Notes under the pieces: generated by a model
The model's input: the letters and a program-made list of their open reading frames with translations, nothing else
What the model was told of the DNA's origin: nothing
The model's database searches: none
Part shown: one piece after another, positions 7,073 through 14,858 of the stretch
How positions within the stretch are numbered: the first letter of the stretch is position 1
How the letters are laid out: every line of letters starts with the position of its first letter
From: SLFT01 sp964493075
Lineage (GTDB): Bacteria > Hydrogenedentota > Hydrogenedentia > Hydrogenedentales > CAITNO01
DNA length: 39,941 nucleotides
NCBI GenBank assembly: GCA_964493075.1
Contig: CAZBNU010000012.1
Location: forward strand, 1 to 39,941
Reading direction: 5' to 3'
Made by a program: the position numbers and the translations under genes

Positions 7073-8542
7073 TCAGGCAACAGGCGGCCGCCCCATGTCG
7101 AAACCGCGGTTTTGTTCATAAAAATGGGCGGCGCGCAGCAAGGTCGCTTCATCAAAAGGACGCGCCATCATCTGGAGCCCCGCAGGCAACCCGGCATCCG
7201 TCAAACCGCACGGAATGGATATGCCAGGCAAGGTGGCCAGATTCACAGAGATGGTATAAATATCGCTGAGATACATTTCCAGCGGATTGTCCGATTTTGC
7301 GCCAAACTCAAAACTCGCCGTAGGTGAGGTAGGCCCGGCAATAATGTCGCACTTCTCGAAAGCGGCATCGAAATCTTTCTTGATAAGCGCACGTACTTTT
7401 TGGGCTTTCAGGTAGTAGGCGTCGTAATAGCCGCTCGACAACACATAGGTGCCCAGCATGATGCGACGCTGCACCTCGGGGCCAAAGGCCGCGCTCTTGG
7501 TCATTACGTACATGTCCTGTACTGTTTGCGCATCGGGATGGCGGAAACCGTAGCGCACCCCGTCAAAACGGGCTAGGTTCGCGCTGGCCTCGGCGGTGCA
7601 GATAATGTAATACACTGCTATGGCGTATTCGCTGCAGGGCAGGGAGATGTCCACTATTTCCGCACCATTGGCACGGTATACATCAATGGCCGCCTCCACC
7701 TTCTCACGCATTTCCGGGTTCAGCGCATCGGTGAAGTATTCTTTCGGCAATCCCACGCGCAAGCCCTTGATATCGCCCGTCAAGGCGCCGGCAAAATCAG
7801 GTGCAGGCAGAGGGGCAGACGTGGCATCCATAACATCCTTGCCGCAGATAACGTCCAGGGTCAGCGCAGCATCTTCGACTGTACGTGTTAACGGCCCTAT
7901 CTGGTCAAGAGAAGAAGCAAAGGCTACCAGCCCGTAGCGGGATACCCGTCCGTAGGTGGGTTTAATGCCGACGCAACCGCATAAACACGCGGGCTGTCGT
8001 ATGGAGCCGCCGGTGTCGCTTCCTAGAGAAATGGCACATTCCCCTGCGGTAACTGCCGCAGCGCTGCCGCCGCTGGAACCACCGGGAACACATCTCAGAT
8101 TCCACGGATTTTTGGTCGTTTTAATGGCGCTGTTTTCCGTGGAAGACCCCATGGCGAACTCGTCCATGTTGACCTTGCCCAGAAACACCGCGTCCGCTTC
8201 TTCGAGTTTTTTTACCACCGTAGCGTCATAGGGACTTTTGAAGTTTTCGAGCATCCTGGAGGCGCATGTGGTTTTACCGTGGCGGGTGCAAAGCAATTCC
8301 TTGAGACCCACAGGCACACCCGCAAGCGCGCCAAGAGTTTCACCGCGTGCTGCTTTCGCATCCACCGCCGCCGCCATCTCCATCGCCTTATCGCGCCAGA
8401 TTTGTGTGAAGGCGTCGAGGCGAGCGTCCACCTCGTCAATCCGCACCAGATGTGCTTCAGTCAATTGGGTGGCCGTAACCGCGCCGGACTGAACGGCATC
8501 GCGCATTTCCCTCGCTGATTTCCAATACAAGACATTTGTCAT
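7073..8542 (-). CDS. gatA: Asp-tRNA(Asn)/Glu-tRNA(Gln) amidotransferase subunit A
   Basis: 489 residues, full length. An amidase-signature protein: the lysine of 'VGLKELLC' (K81) together with the serines of 'GGSSGGSAAAV' (about 156) and 'GSDTGGSIRQPA' (about 180) forms the Ser-cisSer-Lys triad that releases ammonia from glutamine or asparagine. The ATG shares one base with the stop of gatC (TGATG), so translation is coupled. It ends ten bases before gatB. Acts in the cytoplasm as part of GatCAB. Confidence 0.97.
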   Translation of the reverse strand: MTNVLYWKSAREMRDAVQSGAVTATQLTEAHLVRIDEVDARLDAFTQIWRDKAMEMAAAVDAKAARGETLGALAGVPVGLKELLCTRHGKTTCASRMLENFKSPYDATVVKKLEEADAVFLGKVNMDEFAMGSSTENSAIKTTKNPWNLRCVPGGSSGGSAAAVTAGECAISLGSDTGGSIRQPACLCGCVGIKPTYGRVSRYGLVAFASSLDQIGPLTRTVEDAALTLDVICGKDVMDATSAPLPAPDFAGALTGDIKGLRVGLPKEYFTDALNPEMREKVEAAIDVYRANGAEIVDISLPCSEYAIAVYYIICTAEASANLARFDGVRYGFRHPDAQTVQDMYVMTKSAAFGPEVQRRIMLGTYVLSSGYYDAYYLKAQKVRALIKKDFDAAFEKCDIIAGPTSPTASFEFGAKSDNPLEMYLSDIYTISVNLATLPGISIPCGLTDAGLPAGLQMMARPFDEATLLRAAHFYEQNRGFDMGRPPVA

Positions 8543-8844
8543 CAGGCGCTCTCCCCATCCAGAATTTTCGGCACCAGGAAAAAGGAACCATCGTCTACAG
8601 GCGCATTTTTCAGGGCCGCTGCGTGTTCCAATGAAGCGCCCACCTCGTCCTCGCGGAACACATTCGTCATTTCCAATGCGTGCATCATTGGCTCCACACC
8701 TTCCGTGTCCAGCGCGTTTAACGTATCCATATAGGCGAGAATATCGCCCATTTCTTTAACCAGACGCGTCCGCGCAGCATCGTCCAGCCGTAACTGGGCC
8801 AGCGCCGCCACATACGACACGTCTGCTTCAGTAATTTTGCTCAT
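8542..8844 (-). CDS. gatC: Asp-tRNA(Asn)/Glu-tRNA(Gln) amidotransferase subunit C
   Basis: 100 residues from the ATG at 8844 (MSKITEADVSYVAALAQLRL), with AAGG upstream. Typical GatC features are the N-terminal helix 'VAALAQLRLDD', the 'ILAYMDTLNALDTEGVEPM' stretch, and the ending 'DDGSFFLVPKIL', which matches the family C-terminus (V-P-x-[IV]-L). GatC is the small clasp that holds GatA and GatB together. First gene of the operon gatC-gatA-gatB-rsfS-kinase, reading away from a candidate promoter at 8882-8911. Confidence 0.96.
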   Translation of the reverse strand: MSKITEADVSYVAALAQLRLDDAARTRLVKEMGDILAYMDTLNALDTEGVEPMMHALEMTNVFREDEVGASLEHAAALKNAPVDDGSFFLVPKILDGESA

Positions 8845-8881
8845 GATAAGCCTTTCGGTAAGGGGAATTCGGAGTAGGCAA

Positions 8882-8911
8882 AGCATAGCATAAACAGGGG
8901 GTTTTTGTCCA
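8882..8911 (-). promoter_or_regulatory. candidate promoter of the gatCAB operon
   Basis: On the minus strand TGGACA (8911-8906) and TATGCT (8887-8882) are 18 bases apart, giving a leader of about 30 bases before gatC. Both boxes match consensus at four of six positions. Position, directly upstream of the first gene of the operon, is the main support. Confidence 0.4.
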
Positions 8912-8925
8912 AAAGGAGCGACATA

Positions 8926-8954
8926 TTGTATTCACAAATCACAGGTGTGATATT
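8926..8954 (+). promoter_or_regulatory. candidate promoter with internal palindrome, CxxC-protein gene
   Basis: TTGTAT (8926-8931) and GATATT (8949-8954) are 17 bases apart. An inverted repeat, ATCACA-GG-TGTGAT (8938-8951), fills the spacer and overlaps the -10 box, a typical place for a repressor operator. It is not the CRP site, whose half-sites are in the opposite order. No regulator is identified. Confidence 0.4.
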
Positions 8955-8993
8955 CTGGTTTGTACTACGATGCTACAAAGGAGATATAACATC

Positions 8994-9194
8994 ATGGCAA
9001 ACAAACCCTGTGCGTCCTGTGCGTTTCGTGGACGTTATGAAAAGAACCCCAAGTCCTTCCTGGGTCGCTTATGGCGCTGGCATACAGGATTCTGTCCCGG
9101 CTGGAAGATGTACATGAAGTCGTTGCCGGACGAGGAGCGCGCAGTAGTGAACGAAAAACTGGCAGAACTGGACAAGCAACGCAAGGGCGGATGA
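8994..9194 (+). CDS. small conserved-looking CxxC protein of unknown function
   Basis: 66 residues. AAAGGAG at 8977-8983 is an excellent ribosome site for the ATG at 8994. The protein opens 'MANKPCASCAFRGRYEKNPKS' with a CxxC pair (C6, C9) and has a third Cys in 'FCPGW' (about residue 33). Aromatic and basic residues dominate the middle ('SFLGRLWRWHTGFCPGWKMYMKSLP'), and the C-terminus is a charged helix. The CxxC plus His/Cys spacing could bind metal, but a fourth ligand is not obvious. The compact aromatic motif looks conserved rather than random. Transcribed divergently from gatC. I cannot assign a function. Confidence 0.75.
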   Translation: MANKPCASCAFRGRYEKNPKSFLGRLWRWHTGFCPGWKMYMKSLPDEERAVVNEKLAELDKQRKGG

Positions 9195-9330
9195 GTTCGC
9201 GTTTGGTTATTGGACGGATTGGACGGATCAGGCCGATCCCCTTAGTTTGCTGCCTTCCCTGTCGCAGGTGTACAATTCACAGCACCCAGCCAATAAATAA
9301 CAGTCTTTAACCGTAGAGAAAGCCCTCACT

Positions 9331-10431
9331 ATGAATTATCTTGCTGAACGCATGAATGCCATAGACGCCAGTGGTATCCGAAAAGTATTTGCTCTGGCCG
9401 CAAAGATGAAAGACCCCATTAACCTGAGTATCGGTCAACCTGATTATGATGTGGACCAGATTTGCAAGGACGAGGCGTGCTATCAGATTCAGGCGGGATT
9501 TAATTCCTACACCCAGACCTGGGGCGATCAGGGGTTGCGTGATGCCGTGGCCGAATACTACGAGCGTAAGTTTGGCGTGCCGCTGCAGAATGTCATGATC
9601 ACCTGCGGCGTGTCCGGCGGCTTGTTTTTGGCATTGATGGCAACCGTCAATCCTGGCGATGAGGTCATCTGCGGCGATCCTTATTTTGTTATGTATAAGC
9701 ATCTGGTATCGTTGCTGGGCGGTAAGCCGGTGCCCGTTAATACTTATCCTGATTTCAAATTGACTGCGGAACGTGTCGAAAACGCCATCACCCCCAAGAC
9801 CAAGCTTATCATTGTGAACAGTCCCGCCAATCCCACGGGAGTTGCCCTTAACGGGGAAGAACAGCGCGCACTGGCGGCGGTGGCACAGAAGCATGACCTG
9901 CTCGTAATCAGCGATGAGATATATGAGTCACTGCAGTACGATGAAGCGCCAGCAACTATGGCGGGGTTGTATGACAAGGTAATTTGTCTGAATGGTTTTT
10001 CAAAGAACATGGCCATGACCGGCTGGCGTTTGGGTTATGCCGCCGGACCGGATGAGGTTATCCAGGCCATGAACACCTTGCAGCAGTATAGCTTTGTCTG
10101 TGCCCCGTCCTTTGCACAGAAGGCGGCTATTCCAGCGCTAAAGGCTGATATGACGGCTAAGGTGGACGCCTACCGAAAAAAACGTGATTTGGTGTATAAC
10201 GGCTTGAAAGATGTGTTTCCCTGTGTTAAGCCTGACGGTGCGTTTTATATTTTTCCGCAAGCGCCTGGCGAAGATGGCGACGCCTTCGTGAAAAAGGCCA
10301 TCGAAAACAACGTACTCATCATTCCAGGAAGTGTCTTTTCAGACCGGAAAGCGTGTTTTCGTATTTCTTTTGCCGCGCCGGATGAAACCATTATCAAGGG
10401 ATGTGATGTATTGAAACGTCTTGCCGGTTGA
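9331..10431 (+). CDS. PLP-dependent aminotransferase, class I/II (fold type I)
   Basis: 366 residues. 'NLSIGQPDYD' near the N-terminus, 'NPTG' at 167-170, 'SDEIYESL' with the cofactor-contacting Asp at 195, and the Schiff-base lysine K225 in 'NGFSKNMAMTGWRLGY' are the aspartate/aromatic aminotransferase signatures. The C-terminal 'FRISFAAPDETI' supplies the Arg that binds the substrate carboxylate. The subgroup resembles AspC/PatA-like enzymes of anaerobes, but the amino donor cannot be told from sequence alone. It precedes a large membrane protein by about 80 bases and shares its direction; no terminator is seen between them. Confidence 0.9.
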   Translation: MNYLAERMNAIDASGIRKVFALAAKMKDPINLSIGQPDYDVDQICKDEACYQIQAGFNSYTQTWGDQGLRDAVAEYYERKFGVPLQNVMITCGVSGGLFLALMATVNPGDEVICGDPYFVMYKHLVSLLGGKPVPVNTYPDFKLTAERVENAITPKTKLIIVNSPANPTGVALNGEEQRALAAVAQKHDLLVISDEIYESLQYDEAPATMAGLYDKVICLNGFSKNMAMTGWRLGYAAGPDEVIQAMNTLQQYSFVCAPSFAQKAAIPALKADMTAKVDAYRKKRDLVYNGLKDVFPCVKPDGAFYIFPQAPGEDGDAFVKKAIENNVLIIPGSVFSDRKACFRISFAAPDETIIKGCDVLKRLAG

Positions 10432-10513
10432 CCCGCGCCGGTACTTGCAGGCATGATAGCCATAGTGTTGTTAAAGAGTTCGTGTGTGAATATGCTATAC
10501 GAGGACGCCTGAT

Positions 10514-12700
10514 TTGAGTGCTGCCAGGCATAGAATTGCGCCACCGCGCATCAGAAACGCGGCCGCAAATTATTTCCTCGCCTTTCGGCAAGTCAGCGGG
10601 GTGTCTCTTGTTATGCTGTTCACTGCCTTTGCCTGGTTGCTGGTGCGTCTTCCCTTGCCCACAGCCTACAGTGTCGTTTCGGGGTATGGGCTGGGGCTTG
10701 TGCTGTTTCTGCCGGGAGCACTCCTGGCAACACGCGGGCATACCGGTGGCAAGGCCATGCTGGGAAGCGGGGCGGCACTGCTTTTTATAATTACGATCGC
10801 CACCCTTTTTGATATGGCCGCTATTCATCTCCCTTTTCATCCCTATGGGGGCATTGCTGTCTGTGTCGGAATGCTGCTGCTTTTTGCAGTGCTTGCATGG
10901 CGTGCGGCCAGCCAGTCTGTCAGTTTATTAACCCTCTCCCTGTCACTCTACATGTTCTATAGGGTTGCTCCCCAGTTATTGCCCGACGTTTCTGGTGTTT
11001 TCTTGTTTTTGGGCGTTGGCCTACTTGTGCTATGGCTCTGCCTGTGGACCACCTACCGCACCGAACGGTTGTTCACCCACTTTGCGCTATTTATCGGCTA
11101 TGGCGCTCTTTGCGCCTTGGGGCGACAGGAAGGTACGCAGGCAGGATGGCTGGTGGCGGCACTGGCGCTGCTGTATGGTTCCATGACCGGCCTTGTGGTG
11201 GACCAAGTGTTCCGTGACCAGGCGCGTCAGCGGTCCCTGATGTTTTTTGCCGCTGCCAATACGCTGTTGTTTGTCATTGCAGCGTTCCTGCTGTTTACTG
11301 CGAATCACATGGGGCATCTGTGGTTTTCCATGGTCGCGGTATTTTTGATAAGCGCTCTTGCCGCCATTGCGCTTTATCTGGTGCATAGCGAGGGAACGCT
11401 GATTTCGCTGTATGTTGTTGCGGGATTACTTGCGCTGCTTGCGTGCATGTTGTTACCGCTGGCGCCGGGCCTTCGGCTTGTGATGTTGGCAGTTGCTTGT
11501 ACTGCGCTGGCGCTTTTATCCCGGTGGCGCAGCGACCGTTTACTGCGGCTGACCGAATATGTGCTTCTGGCCACAGTGTTTATTACTTCCTTTTCCCTGA
11601 ACGCGCAAGCTGATTTTGTCCTGTTGGGACTCTTCAGTCTGCCTATCCGCTGGGCGTGGTTGTTGTCCGCGGCGGCCATGCTGTGTCTGAGTTCCCGTTT
11701 GCACACGCTTTTTTCTGGAAAGGACAATAAGGAAGCGGGCGGCATTGCTGTTGAACAAGAACTCCCGGCTTTTATCTGCGCATTTACTGCGGCGCTGCTG
11801 GTCGCTATCCATACGATATTGTCGCGTGGTGACAGCGAGGCACTTCCTGTGATTCTGTCCGCACAGGGCATGGTATTTCTGGGGCTGGGCATGCTTTTTC
11901 TCACGCCCACCATCTCCCTGGCAGGTTTGGCGCCGGTGGTTGCCGGCCACACAGTATACTATGCTTTTCCATACCTCGTGGCTTCCACCGCATGGACTAC
12001 TCCAGATACGCAGAAAGCCCATGAATATGTGTTGACCGCTGCCACATTGGTACTGGCCATTGCGATGGATCGGTGGATGCATCTGCGGCTGGGCCGCCAA
12101 ACCACCCTTAAAGAGAAGATGCTGGCTGCAGTTCCTTATATGCCAGCGTTGGTAATGGTGGTGTTGTTTGCACTGGAGATAATGCCGGTTCCCTATCTGC
12201 CTGCGCTGTTGGGGCTAGTTGCTGTGACACCGTTTTTGTTGAATAATAAAAAAGGGTGGGGGCTGCCTGGCATGACAGTTTTGGGCATGGTGACGCTTGT
12301 GTTGTCAGTCGTGGTATTTGCCTACAGCACAGCAGCATCCTCGGTTCCTGTGTATTCCCTGCCATGGTTTCTTCCGTTGCTCGGCGTGTATCTAGCCTGC
12401 GTGATGCTGGTGGAACGTCTGGCTGCTGTACCGCAGATTTCTACAGGACCGCTCCGGAGTTTCTTTTCATACGCTTTGATTCTGATAATTGCGCTTGTCG
12501 GGGCCGTGGGACTTTACAGTTGGAACAGCGGCGGCATTTATTTCCCGGCATTGCTCGGCTTATCCCTGTTGCTGGCGACGTTCGGACGCCTATTTCGCGC
12601 AAGAGGATATTATCATGTGGCGATCCTGGTGGTACTGTTCGCATTGGGCTTTCTGCTGCTCTTTGGCCGCGTGACCAGCGCCGTTGCCGTCTGGCTATAG
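10514..12700 (+). CDS. large polytopic membrane protein, DUF2339-like
   Basis: 728 residues with over twenty hydrophobic segments and very short loops. The TTG start at 10514 is chosen because GAGGA lies nine bases upstream and hydrophobic sequence begins soon after; no ATG precedes it. Size, uniform helix spacing and lack of catalytic motifs resemble the DUF2339/DUF4153-like families of giant membrane proteins. The first segments (residues 30-110) come in closely spaced pairs. A loop of about 20 charged residues near 405-415 ('SGKDNKEAGG') divides the protein. The stop lies 13 bases before the GTG of the next gene. Function unknown. Confidence 0.7.
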   Translation: MSAARHRIAPPRIRNAAANYFLAFRQVSGVSLVMLFTAFAWLLVRLPLPTAYSVVSGYGLGLVLFLPGALLATRGHTGGKAMLGSGAALLFIITIATLFDMAAIHLPFHPYGGIAVCVGMLLLFAVLAWRAASQSVSLLTLSLSLYMFYRVAPQLLPDVSGVFLFLGVGLLVLWLCLWTTYRTERLFTHFALFIGYGALCALGRQEGTQAGWLVAALALLYGSMTGLVVDQVFRDQARQRSLMFFAAANTLLFVIAAFLLFTANHMGHLWFSMVAVFLISALAAIALYLVHSEGTLISLYVVAGLLALLACMLLPLAPGLRLVMLAVACTALALLSRWRSDRLLRLTEYVLLATVFITSFSLNAQADFVLLGLFSLPIRWAWLLSAAAMLCLSSRLHTLFSGKDNKEAGGIAVEQELPAFICAFTAALLVAIHTILSRGDSEALPVILSAQGMVFLGLGMLFLTPTISLAGLAPVVAGHTVYYAFPYLVASTAWTTPDTQKAHEYVLTAATLVLAIAMDRWMHLRLGRQTTLKEKMLAAVPYMPALVMVVLFALEIMPVPYLPALLGLVAVTPFLLNNKKGWGLPGMTVLGMVTLVLSVVVFAYSTAASSVPVYSLPWFLPLLGVYLACVMLVERLAAVPQISTGPLRSFFSYALILIIALVGAVGLYSWNSGGIYFPALLGLSLLLATFGRLFRARGYYHVAILVVLFALGFLLLFGRVTSAVAVWL

Positions 12701-12713
12701 GAAAGCCAATCCT

Positions 12714-14045
12714 GTGGAACACGATACAACACAACAGGAACATACCGCCCGTAAAATATGTGCGCAGCTGCGTCATGCGGGCTACAGGGCAGTGTTCGCT
12801 GGGGGATGCGTTCGCGATAGACTGTTGGGAAGAATCCCCCAGGACTATGATGTCGCTACCAACGCGCGACCGGAACAGGTAACACAGTTATTCCCCAAGA
12901 CCATCACCGTGGGCGCAAAATTCGGGGTAGTGATCGTGGTTCTCGAAAACTGCATGGTGGAAGTGGCGACTTTTAGAGTGGACGGTCCTTATCTGGATGG
13001 ACGCCATCCTTCTACCGTTACGTTCACCGAAGAAGAGCAGGATGCACAGCGACGTGATTTTACCATTAACGCCATGTTCTACAATCCTGAAACTGACGCT
13101 GTTTTGGATTATGTGGGTGGCATGGATGACATGAAGGCTGGCATCGTCCGTGCCGTAGGCGACCCTAGGAAGCGTTTCGAGGAAGACCGACTGCGACTAC
13201 TTCGGGGGGTGCGTTTTGCTGCGAGACTGGAGTATAAAATTGATGGCGATACCTTCGCTGCCATGCGCTCCATGGCAGAACAGATAATTACTACCAGCGC
13301 TGAACGCATACGCGACGAAATCCAGAAGATGCTGACAGAGGGGCGCGCATGCGATGCCTTTAAACTGCTGGATACAGCAGGCTTGTTGCAGCCTATCCTG
13401 CCTGAAGTTGCCGCGATGCGTGGTGTGGAACAGCCGGAGGTCTTCCATCCCGAAGGGGATGTTTGGCAGCATACGTTGCTGTTGCTGGCCCAATTGCCCG
13501 CTGGCGCCTCGCCAACGGTTGCATTCGCCGCCTTGTTGCATGATGTGGGGAAGCCCGTCACGCAGACCTTCGAAGATCGCATCCGCTTCAATTTTCATGA
13601 AAAGGCGGGGGCACGTATTACGGAAGCGATATGCCGCCGGTTGCGGATGTCCAACACTGATACGTGCCGGATAGTCTGGTTGGTGGAGAATCACATGCGC
13701 CTGAAGGACTTCATGAACATGCGCAAGCATCGGCGCATCTATTTTGCAAGGGAGGAGGGCTTTGATGAATTACTCATGCTGTGTCGCATGGATGCACTGG
13801 CCAGTCACGGCGATACCGCTTTCATTGATGAGGTAGAGGCTTATGTCGCCTCGCTCGATGAAGAAACCCTGAAGCCTGCGCCGTTGCTGACGGGCAGGGA
13901 TTTGATCGAAATGGGATTGACCCCCGGCCCACAGTTCAAGCACATCCTCCGGGAAGTCGAAGCGCTCCAGCTGGAGGGGCAGTTAACAGACGGTAGAGCA
14001 GCAAGGCAGTACGTGCGGGAAAGTTTAGCGCCGGAAAGCAGATGA
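12714..14045 (+). CDS. tRNA CCA-adding enzyme / poly(A) polymerase family protein
   Basis: 443 residues from a GTG at 12714, which has AGGAAA about nine bases upstream; a TTG at 12684 would overlap the previous gene. The class II nucleotidyltransferase head is clear: 'FAGGCVRDRLLG', 'DYDVATNA' (metal-binding Asp pair), 'EVATFR', 'RRDFTINAMFYNP', and the 'EDRLRLLRGVRFAARL' nucleotide-recognition helix. A C-terminal HD domain follows with 'LLHDVGKP' and later His/Asp residues ('VENHMR', 'CRMDALASHGD'). Proteins with this HD extension repair or build the CCA end of tRNAs, while close relatives add poly(A) tails. The tRNA at 1-44 already encodes CCA, which would fit a repair role. Confidence 0.92.
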   Translation: MEHDTTQQEHTARKICAQLRHAGYRAVFAGGCVRDRLLGRIPQDYDVATNARPEQVTQLFPKTITVGAKFGVVIVVLENCMVEVATFRVDGPYLDGRHPSTVTFTEEEQDAQRRDFTINAMFYNPETDAVLDYVGGMDDMKAGIVRAVGDPRKRFEEDRLRLLRGVRFAARLEYKIDGDTFAAMRSMAEQIITTSAERIRDEIQKMLTEGRACDAFKLLDTAGLLQPILPEVAAMRGVEQPEVFHPEGDVWQHTLLLLAQLPAGASPTVAFAALLHDVGKPVTQTFEDRIRFNFHEKAGARITEAICRRLRMSNTDTCRIVWLVENHMRLKDFMNMRKHRRIYFAREEGFDELLMLCRMDALASHGDTAFIDEVEAYVASLDEETLKPAPLLTGRDLIEMGLTPGPQFKHILREVEALQLEGQLTDGRAARQYVRESLAPESR

Positions 14046-14062
14046 CTGCTTGAGAAAATAAG

Positions 14063-14245
14063 TCATATCTTTCCCGGTTCTTCATGAGCGACGAGTACCT
14101 CTTTTCCCGTGTGTGGACAGAAATTACTGTCAGCCATGCGCATGGCTTCAAGGCAATTTGCCAGTAAATCCACATCGTAGTCATGCTCTTTTGCAATTGC
14201 GTCTTTACTTTTCCAGAGTTCTTGAAGAATAGTATCAGTAGTCAT
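14063..14245 (-). CDS. antitoxin-like partner of the PIN toxin
   Basis: 60 residues from the ATG at 14245, which overlaps the toxin gene's end by 11 bases. The sequence 'ILQELWKSKDAIAKEHDYDVDLL' is the helical pattern (LxxLxxxKDxIAxExxxDxxxL) seen in small proteins encoded beside PIN-domain proteins. It is followed by 'SNFCPHTGKEVLVAHEEPGKI', which has no known function. The order toxin then antitoxin is reversed from the classical vapBC order but common for this subgroup. No DNA-binding domain is obvious, so autoregulation, if any, would need the complex or another protein. Confidence 0.7.
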   Translation of the reverse strand: MTTDTILQELWKSKDAIAKEHDYDVDLLANCLEAMRMADSNFCPHTGKEVLVAHEEPGKI

Positions 14246-14720
14246 AATCCGGTCCCATGAGTTCAAGTGGGGTACATACTTCAGGACATAAAAAACCTTT
14301 CTCATCACAAACTGAACGAAACAGTGGCTTTATTTCTGCATTGTTTATATGACGGCAATTCCATGTCAGTAGATAATCAATCTTATGAGAAGCAGCGATA
14401 GCGATGTGAAGTGCATCATCAAGTGCTTTTTGGGGCAATGCGCCTTTTTCCAACAGCAATTTTGCCAAATGGCGAGAATCACACGTAATTTCCAAACGCC
14501 TAATACCTTGGAGAGCCTCAAGTCTTTTCGTTGCGCTTGCACAGTCTCCACGGCTTGCTTCCATAATTACAAGTTCGGAAGTGTATAAATCAAATCTGGT
14601 TCGCTTCATTAGCCACCAATCAATCGTAGCCTGCTGCCATGCTGCCAGAAGAATGTGCCTCGATCGTCTTGCAGTCAAAAATGATATAAACGAGGTTTCA
14701 ATATAAACACTTTTTCCCAT
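14235..14720 (-). CDS. PIN-domain toxin (VapC-like)
   Basis: 161 residues. The start 'VYIETSFISFLTAR' is the first PIN strand with Glu in place of the usual Asp, typical of one VapC-like subgroup. A mid-protein acidic residue in 'VIMEASRG' and the 'DDALHIAIA...IDYLLTWNCRHINN' segment supply the remaining acidic cluster and the conserved Asn that together bind magnesium in PIN ribonucleases. Targets in the family are usually tRNA or rRNA; not known here. It lies downstream of an extended -10 promoter with an inverted repeat and overlaps the small antitoxin gene, so the two form one unit. Confidence 0.85.
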   Translation of the reverse strand: MGKSVYIETSFISFLTARRSRHILLAAWQQATIDWWLMKRTRFDLYTSELVIMEASRGDCASATKRLEALQGIRRLEITCDSRHLAKLLLEKGALPQKALDDALHIAIAASHKIDYLLTWNCRHINNAEIKPLFRSVCDEKGFLCPEVCTPLELMGPDYDY

Positions 14721-14730
14721 GATCTATCGC

Positions 14731-14760
14731 CTATGTTTCTTTCACATAGTTATTATAGCA
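14731..14760 (-). promoter_or_regulatory. extended -10 promoter and operator-like inverted repeat of the PIN pair
   Basis: On the minus strand TGCTATAAT (14760-14752) is a perfect extended -10 box; no good -35 is present, which extended -10 promoters tolerate. Between it and the toxin ATG lies CTATGT-N7-ACATAG (14731-14749), a perfect 6-bp inverted repeat at about the transcription start. This position suits repression by the toxin-antitoxin complex. Confidence 0.55.
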
Positions 14761-14810
14761 AAAACATGGCTTTAACTCTCTCCACAAAAAAGTTCCTGAA
14801 TTTCAAACAC

Positions 14811-14847
14811 GTCCAGCGCCGTAATGGATGACACTACAGCGCTGGAC
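14811..14847 (-). terminator. hairpin terminator after the pseudopilin gene
   Basis: A perfect 9-bp GC-rich stem, GTCCAGCGC (14811-14819) with GCGCTGGAC (14839-14847), and a 19-base loop, 12 bases past the stop codon at 14859. The minus-strand tail is GTGTTTGAAATT, a weak T tract, so efficiency is uncertain. Confidence 0.55.
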
Positions 14848-14858
14848 GGCAGTCGCGC

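Noticed and set aside
8938..8951. CRP/FNR site
   Set aside because: Half-sites are ATCACA...TGTGAT, the reverse order of TGTGA-N6-TCACA, with a two-base spacer.
9216..9240. GGATC-AGGCC-GATCC hairpin after the 66-residue gene
   Set aside because: Five base pairs only and no T run; not convincing as terminator.
14042..14066. ATGACT/AGTCAT hairpin as terminator between the CCA enzyme and antitoxin genes
   Set aside because: Short AT-containing stem, poor T tract, and it overlaps the coding end.
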